A stretch of DNA of 64,000 nucleotides, taken from Serinus canaria (lineage: Eukaryota; Chordata; Aves; Passeriformes; Fringillidae). Shown piece after piece: positions 38,636-52,007 of this stretch (positions within the stretch are counted from its first letter, which is position 1; every line of letters starts with the position of its first letter). Location of the stretch: positions 25,161,245 through 25,225,244 of the forward strand of contig NC_066316.1 of the NCBI RefSeq assembly GCF_022539315.1. Reading direction: 5' to 3'. The position numbers were made by a program, and so were the translations under genes. The notes under the pieces are model-generated. The model was not told the DNA's origin and did not search any database. It worked only from the letters and a program-made list of their open reading frames with translations.

Positions 38636-39772
38636 TTTTCCTTTTTATATTTGTTGTACAAGAAGCAGATAGTGTATTATTCAAAAAAAATTTTTTTTCT
38701 CCCAAAATTGATCACAAGAAATGGAGGAAATATTGCAACAAAGCCTACTGATACAGTAATCATGTCCAAAACCTATCAATGGGTCAAATTTCAACTATAT
38801 TTCTATCAACAGAGGCTTGCTGCATACTTGTTCTTCCAGAATTTTATTTTGTGACCACTCTGTCAGTGTCACTGCCTCATGTGTAACATGGGGATCCATA
38901 AATAGTTCCCTCCATGACAAGAGGACTCTAGGAATGGAGCCATGAATTTTGGGATAAGTGAAAAACAAGCACTGGAAGACAACATGCAATTATCAAGAAA
39001 GAAAAACTCACAGTAAGTATCAGGACTTGTGGTCCACTGAGAAGGATATAGAATTAAGTCAGGTTTCTGCCAGATAACTTGCAAGAATAGAGAACACTGG
39101 AAGCTCCTTGTGGCTTCTCAACAAAAGGGTGGGTGTTGGTGTACCTTTCTCCTTCCAAACAGCTTTTCTAAGGCTGCAGTGGAAAAAGCCCTGATAATAG
39201 ACTGAAATCAGCACCATGTACAAGAGCTGGGAAGGCCAGCTCAATGCTAGCAGCAGCCAGCCCTTCCTCACTCAGATCCAAGCAGTCAGGTTGAATCCCA
39301 CCCTGAACTCTTCACCTCCTCTCCAGCACGCTTCCCCTCTAAATATAAACTGCACTGCTGACATGATTGCAGCTGGCACTAATCTTTTCAGATGTTTTCC
39401 ATGTTGTCCTTGGTTTTATTTGCTATGTTGAATCAGGCAAAATTCTGGTTTAAGAAACAAAGAAGTAGCAAAAATGTTTGTAGATGAAACAAAAAATAGA
39501 GATAAAAAAACATAGGAACCAACAGATGGGTGTAGGAAGGGAGGAAAAGATTCATAGAAAGCAAGTGAATTGATGAGCCTGAATTAAGTTGAGCAAATAA
39601 AATTCATCTGAAACACTAAATATCTTGAAAGCGTTAGAATCTCTTTCATCTGTAATTCTAATAGAAACAAAGCTGTATACCGTGAACAAACATGTTTGCA
39701 CCAGAGATGTTTGTACTCTTATTACTCATTAACAAACTAGTCAGAGCTGAGGTTCCCCTGGTACTTGAGCAG

Positions 39773-39798
39773 CTAGAAGGAAAACCTAGAAGGAAAAG
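39773..39798. repeat. Tandem 13-bp duplication
   Basis: CTAGAAGGAAAAC then CTAGAAGGAAAAG, adjacent copies with one difference at the last base. Confidence 0.88.
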
Positions 39799-40799
39799 GA
39801 GAAAAAATACAGACAGGAATTGCCTGCAGCTTGTGTCATTCAGTGGAGGTACAAAACTTCAGCTAAATTCTGTGTACTCAGCTGTGGGAGTACATAAAAA
39901 TTTAAAAGTTACAAGTCTTTCTAAGAACTCACAGCAAGATGCAAACTAGAATGAATAAAAGCAGGAAAGCATTATGTACCCTAACAGAAGAACTCTCTCA
40001 TGCTATTATAGTTCTCTACCTTCTTCATGAAAACTGTCCTAAAGTGATAGCAATAAGAGCCTGCGGCTTTCTCTGTTGCAGAGTGGTGAACACTGCCATG
40101 GTATGCGTACAATCCAGGGGTGGTTCAGCAATCATCCAGAACTGCTCTGTGTCACTCCTGATTTTTCCATTGCCATAAAAATAGTGGAGGTGTGAGCTTT
40201 GGAGGTGAGGCAGCAGGAACAGGGCTCAGAGTTCCGAGCCAAAGAAATGGAATAGGGAAAGACCTGCTAAAAAATTATACCAACCCAAAACACACATGTG
40301 AAAAGACGCCAATATTAGCTGAGCAACAAACGGACCAAAGAGAGCTGAAAAATGCCAGAGCCCTGTTTTCCCAATATAACCAGCTGTCACCAACTGCAAG
40401 CTTACAAAGAGAACAAGGTTCTGTATTGAAGGGAAGTTTAGGAGACAGCGTGCCTGCATTGGCATCCGCTGCCTGTTACAGTTCCTCCCATACAGCGCCT
40501 GCGTGGTCAAGCCAGAGGGCAAATGGTTAAAAGGCATAATCAATTTTCATTAAACAGCTGAAGCCCAAGTACCTACATGCTCTAGATGTATTTAGTTGTC
40601 ATACTGTGGGCTGCTGGGCTTTCCATCATGACTACCAGTAAACAAGCTGTTCCATTAATATTTTACACTATTTTCTTACATTTCCCTCTTCTTTGAACAT
40701 TGTGTGTCACTTAATTCACCCAAACACTTGCACAAACATACAGAGAGAGGAGGGAAGGGGAGTGTTGCTGTTTGACCTAGTGTACTGTTCATCATAAAA

Positions 40800-40930
40800 C
40801 GTTTGGGCAGAAGCTAGTGTACAAAATCACGTAACCATATCAAGCTGTAATAAGCATAAATTTATGCATTTGAATGTGTTTGCAGATTTGTTGCCCGCTC
40901 AAAATAAACTTCAAACTTGTAGCTTTATCA
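40800..40930. promoter_or_regulatory. Candidate conserved non-coding element with homeodomain/POU palindrome
   Basis: An AT-rich 130-bp stretch dense in homeodomain-type words (TAATAAG, ATGCATTTGAATG) and centred on GCATAAATTTATGC (40854-40867), a perfect 14-bp palindrome. This style resembles vertebrate developmental enhancers. I cannot measure conservation here, so the call is tentative. Confidence 0.3.
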
Positions 40931-42087
40931 CTGTGATACCTTCTGTTTCTCCTTCTTCAGATGGACATTTATCTCAAAGACTGACCCTATGCACATGAAA
41001 GGTCATTCAGCTGTAAAGACAAGCGAGGAAGAGGGATGAGGTAACAAAATAATATTAGCAAAACAAGAGGATTTGGTTGTTTGGAAAACAATAATAATGT
41101 CCCTACATTTGTAAAGGACCATGTCCCTGTGAGCTTTGTTTTGCTCCCAGTCCAAGGAGCCCTCCTTCTGCCTCCAGGAGTATAACCAGGATAACCAACA
41201 AAATCCCTGCTGAGGGCTACTGTGCTCATGCTTGGATGAATGAGAACTCTTAATTGCATTTAAGAGTTGGTAACATTATGTACATTATAAATGAAAAGAA
41301 TAGGAGGGTTTTGTTCAAAAAAAAAAAAGTCTCTAAATACTCTATTTCAGGACACAAACAGATTCCCTTTCAGTAATCAATCTAATTTATATCCTCTGTA
41401 CCACATTATACAATGACCAGTTGCTCATACAGAGCCTTTCTTGCTGGAAAGCACTAGATATTCATTGCCACTTGGGTACAAGGACACCAATGGCTGGATT
41501 TGGAAAACCACAGCTCCTGTGTTTCTGGGATATGTCCTTAGCTAGCAAAGGATAAAATAATTAAGAGACTAGTATCCTATTAACTGTCCTGTTAGATAAC
41601 TAGTACTACACCAGTAATTTCAGTTAACTCTTTTTAATGGGGCTCAGAAAGAAACCCCATCCTCCCAGAATATCCCCCTGCACAAGGTTACTCCCTTACC
41701 ACAGCAAGATCTGTAAAAGAAAACTGCCTGCAGCTCTACTATTTCATTGCAAATACCAGTGTTTGGCTGCAAATGCACCACTTCCACTGGAAATTTAAGC
41801 TAGCATATCTGACTGTCTGGAAATCACTGAGGGCACACACTGCTTTCCTCAAACCCTGCTGAGAGAAGAAAGCATAAGGCAAGAAGAGTCACAGCTTCTG
41901 CAGCTTGAGGACTGCTGCAAACTTTTCTGCTCTCTTTTCTGTTCAAAGCTGTGACATCTGGGGTTGCAAACTAGCACCAACAAGAATTTCTAATTTGTCT
42001 CTAATCACATACAGGCAAAGGTATCTCAGCTCAATAAATCAAGATTACTGACTCATGCACAAGCTTAGAAGTATTCCTTTTTGTGCT

Positions 42088-42122
42088 TATAAAGGGAGGG
42101 AAGGAGGAAAGGAGGGAGGGAA
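42088..42122 (+). repeat. TATAAA followed by a 32-nt purine tract
   Basis: TATAAA at 42088-42093 runs into an unbroken purine tract (42091-42122) of GGGAGGG/AAGGAGG type. It may adopt triplex structure. It has too few close G-runs for the strict G-quadruplex pattern. Confidence 0.6.
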
Positions 42123-42139
42123 CAGGGGAAAGGTGCAAG

Positions 42140-42220
42140 ATTTCCCGTAGGCGGTTAATATGCATAAGCAATTAATTTTTCCTAGCTGGCTGATAAATGA
42201 ACTGAAATGGAGTAGAAAAC
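42140..42220. promoter_or_regulatory. Homeodomain-rich AT stretch
   Basis: GGTTAATATGCATAAGCAATTAATTTTTCC followed by a GCTGGCTGATAAATG-like segment: TAAT/ATTA cores, ATGCATAA and GATAA within 80 bp. It is a possible regulatory element by motif density only, 1.3 kb from the palindrome at 40.85 kb. Confidence 0.22.
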
Positions 42221-43200
42221 CACAATCTATTAAAAACAAAAAGCATAAGAACCTAGACCTTGCATATTATGTCCATGGTACAACTGGGGGATTTTAGGTA
42301 TAAGTGTAGATAATTGTTGCTGATGGCAGAAGTTCAGTTAGCACTGCTCAGAGCTGGCAGGACTCCTGCTCCAAAGGCAGATTTCCGTGGACTATGAAGC
42401 ACTGTGCTAGACACTCCCAGTGTGCCGTGAGGGGGTGGGAGGGCTCCGTGTAATTACACTTCTTGCCAGCCTGCAAAAACAACAGCCATCCACCACTGCA
42501 GCCCAAATATAAAATCTGGCAGAAGGGGACTAGACATTCACACTAATCTGCCAGCCTTCTGTTTCAAATGACATGTGCTTGTAAACAAACAAACAAAAGT
42601 ACATTTGGGGTTTCAGACTACAAAAAGAAGAAAAAGGAGATTTTTTTTTTTTAATGCATGGGCTAAAGTCTTAATATGCAAACCATCAGTCAAACTCTAA
42701 TTGCCTAAATTACTAAAAATGCCTTGCAAAATTACAGCAAACACTCTACCTAATGGCTAACATGAAGATATTAAACTGCAAATTAATGACAACTCTGCTA
42801 TGACATTAACAAAGGAGACTTCAGAAAAATGAAAAATTAGATCATTCTGGAGAGCAGACAGGAAAATGCACAGCTTTCATGCATTGCCTACATGTTTGCA
42901 ATGAAAACCACACAAAATTTGCCTGAGTTCAGATTTCATTTCAAACATGAAACTTAGCTCAAGGGAAAATTTGCTAATGTTTGCATAACTATTCAGTCAA
43001 CTGGGGCCCAGCCTTAAGTAAAGCTTTATGATCTGAAGAACTATAAGAAATGTACAATTTCACATCAAAACTAGGTGAAATGGGGAAAAAAAACCTGACA
43101 GTTTCATTTTGAATTTTGATGAGATTTTAAATAAAACTTCAGAGGCAAATGTAATAGCAACACAGACTGCATGAGCACAGGTGAAGACTGAGGACCGTTT

Positions 43201-43263
43201 TTTAAAGTTTAATCTTGTTAGAGCAAGATTAAACTTTAAACAAGTTTAATTTTGCTCTAACAA
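43201..43263. repeat. Second forward-reverse-forward triplet
   Basis: The forward segment AAGTTTAATCTTG (43205-43217) recurs at 43242-43254 with one C/T change. Between them lies a reversed copy. 43201-43217 pairs perfectly with 43224-43240 (17-bp arms, loop TTAGAG), and 43215-43236 is the reverse complement of 43242-43263 (22 bp, one mismatch). Removing 37 bp restores an ordinary sequence. The architecture matches the triplet at 20.5 kb, although the sequences are unrelated. Confidence 0.9.
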
Positions 43264-43265
43264 AG

Positions 43266-46200
43266 CCTGTCAGAATAAAAGCTGTTCTCATGCTCACAAC
43301 TCACTTTGAGGGACAGGGCAAGGGGCACCCCCAGTTCTGTGTTATAGGTAAGAAAATGAGGCACAATGGTTATACATGAGCAATAAAGCTTGACTGTGAA
43401 CTTAATTCACATCTAAACATCCTTCCTCTCACTCAGATCTGCTTCTGCATGCAAAGCCAATCACACATACCTGTTTCAAGCAGCCCATTAACTCCAAAGC
43501 CAAATGGAGTCTTACCAGTCTCACTTTGCACATCCTCTGAGCATATCACTCAGATAGGCTCCACATGCAGTTAGTCAGTCATTTGGATATCCTCACATCT
43601 CCCTGTCAGCATCTGGTGCCATCTATTTGCATGCAGTACTTTCTAAAGCAGTTTGCTTCCATATTTCTGCTTCTGCCTTATTGAGTCATTCTGGGCTTTG
43701 ACATCACCGAGTTGAATTCAGCCTGCCGGGGATATTTGGTGATGGAAACTCTAATGCACAATCAGACTGGCCTACAAAATAGCTGGCAACCCTATAGCTG
43801 CTCAAAAAATTGTATTGAGTGTGCTCCTTCATACAGAGTCACCAAAACACCCTCCCACATACTGCACAACCAGAGGCTCCCCTTAAGTGAAAAGAAAAAT
43901 AACAGTAAAATGTATGCTTTTTATGTCAAAGCAGGATTTTACATTGAGATAAGTAACAGAAGAAGCATGGCTTATTTTTATCTCAGTATGCATAATTACA
44001 GTCAGACGCATAAACTGTCAACACACTATTGGGGAGGAGGGGGGGAGTAGAAGGGGTTTTTTTTGGCAGAAGAAAAGGAATTATTCTCTGGTTTTCTTTG
44101 GTTTTACAATCAGCTAGTTATCTCAAGATCCATAGTCTTATGTCAGGAAAAAAAAAAAGTTCCCCATTTTATGGTGAAAACATGGCTTTTAACCTCCACC
44201 ATGTGAAGTAACGATGGAAACATTAAGAGTCACTCTCCTTTGAGAGTAATTTATTCCTGGAATAGAGTAGGCTCTGCCAGCAAGATTACATTCAAAAATG
44301 GACAATATTAGAAAATCCCAATGACAAAGTCTATTTAGAAAATTACACAGCTAAGAAGTATTTTCTGACTAATTTTGGTCCCCAAGTTAAAAAAAAATGT
44401 TAAAAGGTTGAATTCCCCAAATGGAAAGATCACTTGGCCCAGATTATAAAATACACAACAGTTTCTTCTGACACTTTTTAAACCAGTACAAAGGTCTAAA
44501 CCACTTAAGAGAGGAACATTATTATTCAGAAGCATTTTGAAAAACCAGAGCAATAGCCACGTTGCAGGTCTGGGGTAACATGAGCTCAAAGTGGGCCTCC
44601 CCACACTCTGGTTGTGCAGAGAGTCACACCAAGAACATCTCTTCAGCTACTTAGCAGGTTCTGTCTGATCCCCTACAGCACCATTTTAATCCAGCAATAT
44701 ATTTTCCATTTCCAGCCCCATCTCTGCTATCTTGCAGCCCCACTCCCCCCACCCTGTCCCCTTCAGCATGGTGTGGACATGTGCTTTGCACTCAGTATAA
44801 ATCAGCTCCAAAAGCAGACAGATCCTGCAGTCACTTGGGCATCACAACTTTAAATGATGCCTAAATTTCATTTTAAACCTGAGCCAGGGTCACCACCTGT
44901 CCTGATTCTCTTCTCTATTGTATCACCCCAGCAACAGCTGGTAGATATGCTCCAAGCAGTTTGTCTCTTGGCACCTAGTGGAAAACTCTCTGTCCTTGTA
45001 TGAGGAATTGCTTTAATTCTTCCCCTTGCTTTATTCTGTGCAGGATATTGGGTGAGCCTCACAGATATCACCTGAACTGAGCAGGACATTGTTAATGCCC
45101 AAAGAACAGAAATTCTGGTTCTGGAATAAAGCAAAGTGTCAGAGTGACCTACTGTAAACCCATTTGTATCACACTTTGAATTGAAGGCATATGATTCTGT
45201 CAAATGAGGTATCAAGTAAAGGGGCGCTGTCAGCAGTCTCTGCTTTTCTAAACTGTTTGAATAAATCTGCAGTGTTTCCTTAAACATCTAAGCCCCTCAA
45301 AATCCCTGAGCAATTTTCTTTTTCTACGTGCACAGAATGTCATAGAGACAATCAAAAATAAATAACTCTTTCTCGAGATGATGGGCACTGGGCAACAACA
45401 GCCAAGAGTTTCTCAAGGCAAATTCAAGAGCAGACAGGCTAAACAGACTGTTTGAGAGTCATAAGTTAGACACAAATGTAAAGTGGCCAAAGGGAGCCAA
45501 AACCCTGAGACAGGGAGTGCATCCAAATTTTAATGAACTAGTTTCATCAGCAAATCCTGGAGATTCAGGATTCACCCAATAAACTCAGACTTAGTCCCCC
45601 AAATGTCCATTACCTGATGAGACATTTTAAAAAGGCCTTAGGTCTTCTTGGTATGGGCATTTTTTCCTCTCAGGTTTTGTTTTTTTTTTTTGGAAGGGAA
45701 TGAAGAAGTCCAAAGCCCCAAAGGCCAGCCAGAGCTACGTATGTTTTATGTACATAAGTGATCACAAGAAACAAAACACAGAGGACCATTTCATATTATT
45801 GTAATTACAGTTGATAGACTCCAGAAGAACAGGCTATATGACACGTCAAAAGAAAGATGAATATGCAAGCTTAAACTCTGCACTTGGTGTGAGCTTCATA
45901 ATTATGCACTCCGAGTCTCAGAGCTACAGGCCATCAGCCAAGAGCTACATAACTCATTTGGCAGCAAACAGGTACCAAAAACAGCCCATCAAAATCTGTC
46001 ATCAGTTTTTTTGGTTTTTTTTTTCAAGGAATGGCTTCAAGGTACTTTGGAAATGTCTTTAAGCCCTCTGGCTGCCATAGCTAAGTCACTCTGCAGAGTT
46101 GACCACTGTTTCTATTACAAGAAGAATCTAGAATTAATCTTTTCTGCCATGTTGAACAGGCTGACTTTACCTCATAAAAAGTCTTTTCTTCTCCCTGCCC

Positions 46201-49200
46201 CCAGTCATTCCTCACCACAGTACCAAGCAATTCTATTTTTAGCACAGAAGGAAGTGTCAAGAGAGACTGTCAAGGGTGGTGTACCACAGAGCTGACCCAC
46301 CACATTTTTACATACATTTAATAAAACAATTATCTTCAAAGCTCTTTGTTTTCTCAAAATAGAAGACTTCAACCAGGAAGCACAATGAATAACGGGGGAA
46401 AATGCAGTTATTGATGAGAAAGAAGACAGTAGGTTTGTTGCTGCCAGGATGGGGAAAATATAAATGCTGGAAAACATTTCAGCAAAAAAGGGTTTCTTTC
46501 TGCTATTATTTATATAAATGTTAAGTGAGAAATTCTTTTTCACTATTTTTTTTAACAGACCATGACATCATTTCAAAGGTGCTGGTAAATGTTTCAAAAC
46601 CCATTTGAATAACATAATACAGATCTAAATTCAGCCTTTTGTTGTTTTGATCCTGTCAACCTTTTTTGTGGCAAGTGTTTCTCTAGTATCATTCAGGTCT
46701 GCATCTGTGGCCATACTCATTTATCTTGCTTTGAAATTAAAAAAAAATAAAAAACCAAACACACACCACTTTTAGAAGACAGGCAACCAAAACTTTGGAG
46801 TTCTGATCTTGTAAAGAATCATGCAGACACAAAAGTTTTCAGTATTGAATTGATCATGTCCATGAGTTAAATGCAGAGGGACAGACTGACTTCACATACA
46901 AGAACTGAATTAAAGAAAAAGTACAAGAAAGGGTGGTGTGGACAGGGCTTGATTTGGAAAGACCTAACAAGGAAAGGGCCTGTGTTATAGAAAGACTCAT
47001 AACCTTTATCAGCTGTAATTCCTATTGTCAAAATGTCCAGCAGAAAGCAGAAGTAGGCTGAATCCTTGGTACCCAGAGAAGTCAGTCACCTGTCATTAAC
47101 AGAGTCCTGTTGGCATCTTGATGATGTCAGGTTCAAATAAATGTGTTTCACAAACATCATTAATACCCTGATCTTTTGCATTTGTCCTAAAAACACACAA
47201 TATACAAATACTCCAGAAAGAAATTTCACATGCAGAACCCATAGGTTATACATATGAAAAATATATAAAAAACAAAGCACATTTCTGCAGGAGCACAGCA
47301 TTTTTTATGTTTGCAGAACATGAGGGAAATGAGGGAACACGAGGGAAATTTCTCCTTGAGAGCCCCCTCTTTTTGTCCTCCTCTCAATATGCCAAAAGCT
47401 CTCCTGCTCCTAATTTTCCACTGCACTGTAAGTGTACAAGTATTGGGAAGAAGAGATCAGATGCAGAACTTGTTTTCAACATCTACTGCAGGGCTGAGAT
47501 TTGAGAGAGGTGTCCAGAACCCACATTACCATACTTTGTATTATGTAAGAGCAAATGCAGCCCACGTTTGATTGGAGCAGTGGGGTAGATGTCACCACAC
47601 TCCATGGCAGAGGCACACACCACCACCTCCAGGACAAGGAGCTGATATAAACCCAGCAAAATCAACACCTTCACAGAGAAGTAATTACTGAGGAGGCAGA
47701 GACTTACCAAAATTATTTTAATAGTGTAATGTTAATAACATACACCACAGCATGGTGTACTTTTCCCAACATGACAGTGACTGAGTGCCATCATTGTCAC
47801 ATATCAGGATCTTTCTAAAAAAGGATAGGATAAGTTGGCTTTGCACTCCAGCAAGATATTTCAATTTAAGCAGCTGTGTAGGTTCTTAGTCTTTAGTCTG
47901 CCTTTGGACAACATTTGAAAGTGAAAGGATCAGAACAATAAATCTGGATTTCACAACAAAGGGTTCATCTGTAAACAGCAACCTACAAATCTAACAGACT
48001 AGACTGGTAACGATGGCAAAATATGAAATTAAACCTCCTTGTAGATCATTTTCAGAACTGGCTGCATTAAACTTGTCTCTCAATGGTGTCTTTATATGTT
48101 TACATGTGCATACATATATGTATAAAATCACTTATCAACAATTTTTTAAACTTTATTTTCAGCCACAAGAATTCAGTAAGTGGTATCCTGTTAGATAAAC
48201 CACCAGCAGTGCAGAGAAAAGTAACTTAAGTTTAAATAAAGCAAAAATCTTGCTCTGACTTTTCTTTATGCTTCTCCCAATTTGGAGATAAATCTTCTCT
48301 TGCTGCTAGTAATTATCTCTTGCCCTCTCCTTTAAGTAAATAGAAAAGCCTACATGACAGATTGCATAGAATTATCATTATATGTACTCAAAGATCTTTT
48401 TGCATGCTCAGGACATACAGGCTGAACCATGCAGAACTGCTCCAGCTTGCCAAATTCCAGGATGCAAGTTGTAACAGTGGTGCAGTGAAGCTGTACTGCC
48501 CTGTAGCACCTTGATAGCAGGGATGACTCTCTAGCACTGTCGGTTTCCTGTGACAAACCACAGCAGCATCCACTCGCAACTATTGCTAGTAATAAAAGCT
48601 TGAAAAACATCCCTCACCATTGCAGATGCAGAGTCATAGGTGCTCCAGGCTTCTAAATTTATTCTAAAAAGATATTTTAAAAATTGATCTTGGCAAGTTC
48701 CTTGGCTTCAGCCCCTCTGAGTCTCCAGTAACAATTACAATAGCTTTCCAAATGAACAAAGGGGTAAGTACTGGACCAAAAATCCAGCACAGGAATAGTT
48801 CCATGGAGATCAATGGACTACCCAAATGTATTAAATTTGGCAGGAATGGTGCCATGTGAGTATGCTTTTGTCTTCATATTAATCAAATAGAACTCTCACA
48901 AAGTCTTGAAGGACACATTTTCTTTCCACAGAAAATACCCCTAATTCTTTGCTTTTCAGGAGGCTGAGGATAAAAGAAGGAAGGATAGTGTGTATGCAAG
49001 GAGATGCTTTTAATTTTGTCCCACTGAACTTCTAGGACCCACAGCAGGGGGTTAAAATTCAACCATGACCTGGATTTGGTTATTTACAAACAGTTATTAG
49101 TTGTCCCTGACTGTTGGGATCTAAAAAAAAATAAATAATAAAAAATAATAAGATAACCACACATTGTTAATGAGGCTTTAGATACATCTCAAATTCTTCA

Positions 49201-51400
49201 ATTTGCCAGAAAAGCCATATACAGAAGAAACAAAACTCCCTAACTAATCTGCAGCTTAGAAACATCTTTTAAAAACCAGAATTTGTGTAAGCTATTTGTG
49301 ATATGGTCAGGTGCATCTCAAAATCTGATCTCCCTTTAAAGTCAAGAGTACTGTGCATCAAGCACCTACAAAATAAGTGACAAAACTGTTTTTCTCTTTT
49401 ACAGTTCAAAATTAGATGCACATATCAGCTATGCACTGCTGCATAGGTATCATTAGAAGTATGTTCCCAGTCTATGTCCCCATTTCACAGCAGGGAACAC
49501 AAACTTGCATTGGTTTCTGCTCCATCTGCCAAAAGACTCAGAATGACACAGATCTTTAAATCAGAAAACATGTCTGCATTTAAAACCTTGCTCAGCTCTA
49601 TTTGTTATTGCTAAATTAATGAATAATATCATCCCAATTGTGAGTTTCATTATGAAGTATAATATGCTCACAAGGACCTAATCATATAGCCCATCAAGTG
49701 AGCAAAATTCAGAGGAAGACAATAAAGGCTGATACTAGAGTACAACAACAGCATAAGAACCACAGGGGACTTTTTCAAAACTTCTTGGTAATTCCCCTAC
49801 AACTATGGTAACTACAACTGAAGATGGAAATTAACTGGATCACAAACCTCTGAAGAACAGATTTGCAACCCCCCTAACCAGGATTAACTGCCATAAGATC
49901 TTCCATTCATTACAGGACCATCTAAATAACTAGATCAACAAACACTGCTCTGTTTGAAAACAAGTTCCCACACAGATTTCATCCACATGCATGAGAAGAG
50001 AAAATAAGATTTCTTGTATGATGAAGCCAGTAAGCAGAGGAAGAACAGAATTGTTGGAGGGATCCATGGATCAAGGTCAGTTTAAAGGCTGCTCACTAAG
50101 ACTTCAGCAAACCATGACACAGGCAGGCACAGCCTGTAGTATCCATGCAGTTCAAGTACAGACTCTGTTTTGAGCCAATACCTTCCTGAGGCAGAAGCTG
50201 CAGAACCACCTCAGTCCCTGGCTTTAGGAGGCCCAGCCACCACTCCCCAGCCATGCTACAACTCCAGGGCACCTGACCATACTCTGTAGTGACTTTGGAC
50301 CCTGCTGTCTTCCACTTTTCAAATGCTGCTGGTTCCCTAATGATAGTACAGGTCTTGTCTTTCATCATATAAAAATACACTGTGGGTCACCACTGAGGCA
50401 GAGCCTCTCACAGTTCTCCATGAAATTTGTGTTCAACAGCAACTTTTATGCTATCTAATTATGAAGAAAGACAAAAAAATAGCTGAATTACAAGACCTGA
50501 TCCTCCTTCTGTTCAGAGCTTCTCAGTTGCTTATGATGCCTAAGGATCCAGTCCTTTATACGAGATTCATCAGCTCTGATAGCTTTGGTGTGGATGAAAC
50601 TGCAGTGCTACTTCATGGCTATTTGCAAGGACCATTTCCCACCCCCAGCACGAGGATCATACACCATATGCTTTGGCTCAGTGCAAGGCAGGAGAGAGCA
50701 CGTGGCTTCAGACTGCTCCGAGCACACAGCGTGTTCTCTAGCACTTCCTAGCGCTGGGTACTCAAAACCACAGCGCCCTGCTATGAAAATTCACTTTCAT
50801 CAACTTGCAACAGACAGGAGCAAACAGACTCCGACTCAGGGGTCAGAAGACTATCAGAAGGGATGAGGAAAACCTCACTGCAGCTCCCTGCAGCTCTCAC
50901 TGCAAGCATTGACACGCCTCATAAAGTCAGCATGGTAACTATCATTTTCTTTTGAGGTCTAGTGATAGCAGCTTTCTCAAGTAACATTTCCAGACTCTTG
51001 CATCAACCATATCAGGCATCTTTGCTATTTCAACAGCATCATCACAAGAAACTTCCTAAATAGTCCTATACTGCCAGCTCAAAAAGATGGATTTATTTAC
51101 TCATTCAGACTCATTAAACCACCTAAATGTTGGCTCTGCCTTAGAAAATACCCTATGATTATTAAGCAGCCACAAGACTAATGAGCATCAGTTTTCCACA
51201 AATCTGAAATTTGTACTCTTAAAAAGACGCTGGTTTCTAGTGTAGGGCTGGGGGATCAGTAACAGACAGCTTGCAAGCTCAGGATTCACACACTAAGCAA
51301 TTTAACGAGCCTTTACAATTCTGCATTTCCTCTTAAATGTAAATACTTTAGATGCAGGGAAGAAAAAACAGCATATCTGAAAAGAGTACAGTGTCTTTCA
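43266..51400. other. AT-rich unique sequence, no gene seen
   Basis: Frames up to 139 codons (44868-45287, minus) without recognisable domains. Minor items: AATCCTG/CAGGATT (45553-45572), three GAGGGAA words at 47322-47347, and a doubled CTGCAGCTC at 50879-50898. Confidence 0.65.
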
Positions 51401-51406
51401 TTCTTC
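51401..51406. repeat. Target-site duplication, left copy (TTCTTC)
   Basis: TTCTTC abuts the 3' LTR end and is repeated exactly at 52457-52462 next to the 5' LTR. Six base pairs is the duplication length made by alpha- and betaretrovirus-type integrases. Its survival shows that the two LTRs belong to one insertion and were not brought together by recombination between two elements. Confidence 0.9.
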
Positions 51407-51718
51407 TGTTATCTTAAATAGCATGAGTTCTCGCATCATTATGAAATCCTTGCACTCTATTGTCAGAGCTGCATACCTCCTCAGTGTTTCTCGCAGGCAG
51501 CTCCTCTATGGACTGACTGTTCCTGGTCCTTGCAGCAGTCATCTGACTCCTCTCCCACCAATCCACTCTTATATAACACTTGTTCTTATTGGTTACAGGT
51601 GTGGCCTGTTAAGATCAGGCCAACTTCTAATCTTTAGTAATTGGTCCAGCTGCAACTCATTGGGGAATGAGATTACCTTCTATACTACCTTCATTTACCC
51701 ATACTGTATCCCCCTACA
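51407..51718 (-). repeat. 3' LTR of the provirus
   Basis: 312-bp LTR, the same length as the 5' copy. On the minus strand it is preceded by a polypurine tract and AAT, then TGTAGGGGG, which places it as the 3' LTR. It ends GATAACA at 51407, next to TTCTTC. It holds a TATA box at 51563-51575 and CCAAT motifs (minus strand) at 51588-51592 and 51640-51644. At 51443-51456 it carries GAAATCCTTGCACT, where the other LTR has the exact reverse complement. Confidence 0.95.
51563..51575 (-). promoter_or_regulatory. LTR TATA box (3' LTR copy)
   Basis: The minus strand reads TATATAAGAGTGG, conserved in both LTRs, with CCAAT about 13 bp upstream at 51592-51588. Transcription would start 25-30 bp downstream on the minus strand and, from this 3' LTR, would run into the flank below 51400. 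Confidence 0.7.
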
Positions 51719-51721
51719 ATT

Positions 51722-51733
51722 ACCCCTTTTTTT
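51722..51733 (-). other. Polypurine tract
   Basis: The minus strand reads AAAAAAAGGGGT followed by AAT and the 3' LTR start TGTAGGGGG. A purine tract directly upstream of the 3' LTR is the plus-strand primer of retroviruses. Its position three to four bases from the LTR fits that role. Confidence 0.85.
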
Positions 51734-51858
51734 AACCACAGAGTTGCAGCATTTCCAGAAATACATATTCAAATAAATTAACATTATGATATATTTGTAC
51801 ATTTCATTTAGAACTAAGAGTTATACAAGTGTTCAAAACAGCATGTTACAGCACAGAC

Positions 51859-51874
51859 ATATATATATATATAT
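51859..51874. repeat. (AT)8 microsatellite inside the provirus
   Basis: Eight perfect AT units in the AT-rich internal part. Confidence 0.9.
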
Positions 51875-52007
51875 TTCTAAATGTGAGTTCAGTTCTACAG
51901 CTTTTCCCAAATCACAAAAGCACTTATCTTCAAGGTCTTTTACACTCATGTTTAGCAAAAACCAATAGCTGTAGTTGACATATTTTGATAATAGTTTAGT
52001 GTTCGAG

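Larger units (their letters stand above)
33306..40799. other. AT-rich unique sequence, no gene seen
   Basis: Holds the palindromes and duplication listed separately, plus CTCACTCT-C-AGAGTGAG (36033-36049). No frame shows a family signature. The longest are about 85 codons until 40.2-40.5 kb, where 105- and 112-codon frames overlap on opposite strands. Confidence 0.65.

Noticed and set aside
40900..41000. Good acceptor-like tract (CTTCTTCAG) before ATGGACATTTATC
   Set aside because: The frame closes after seven codons, with no donor or known peptide.
51786..51968. 60-codon plus-strand frame inside the provirus
   Set aside because: It is antisense to the element, in AT-rich filler spanning the (AT)8 run, with no similarity to retroviral proteins.
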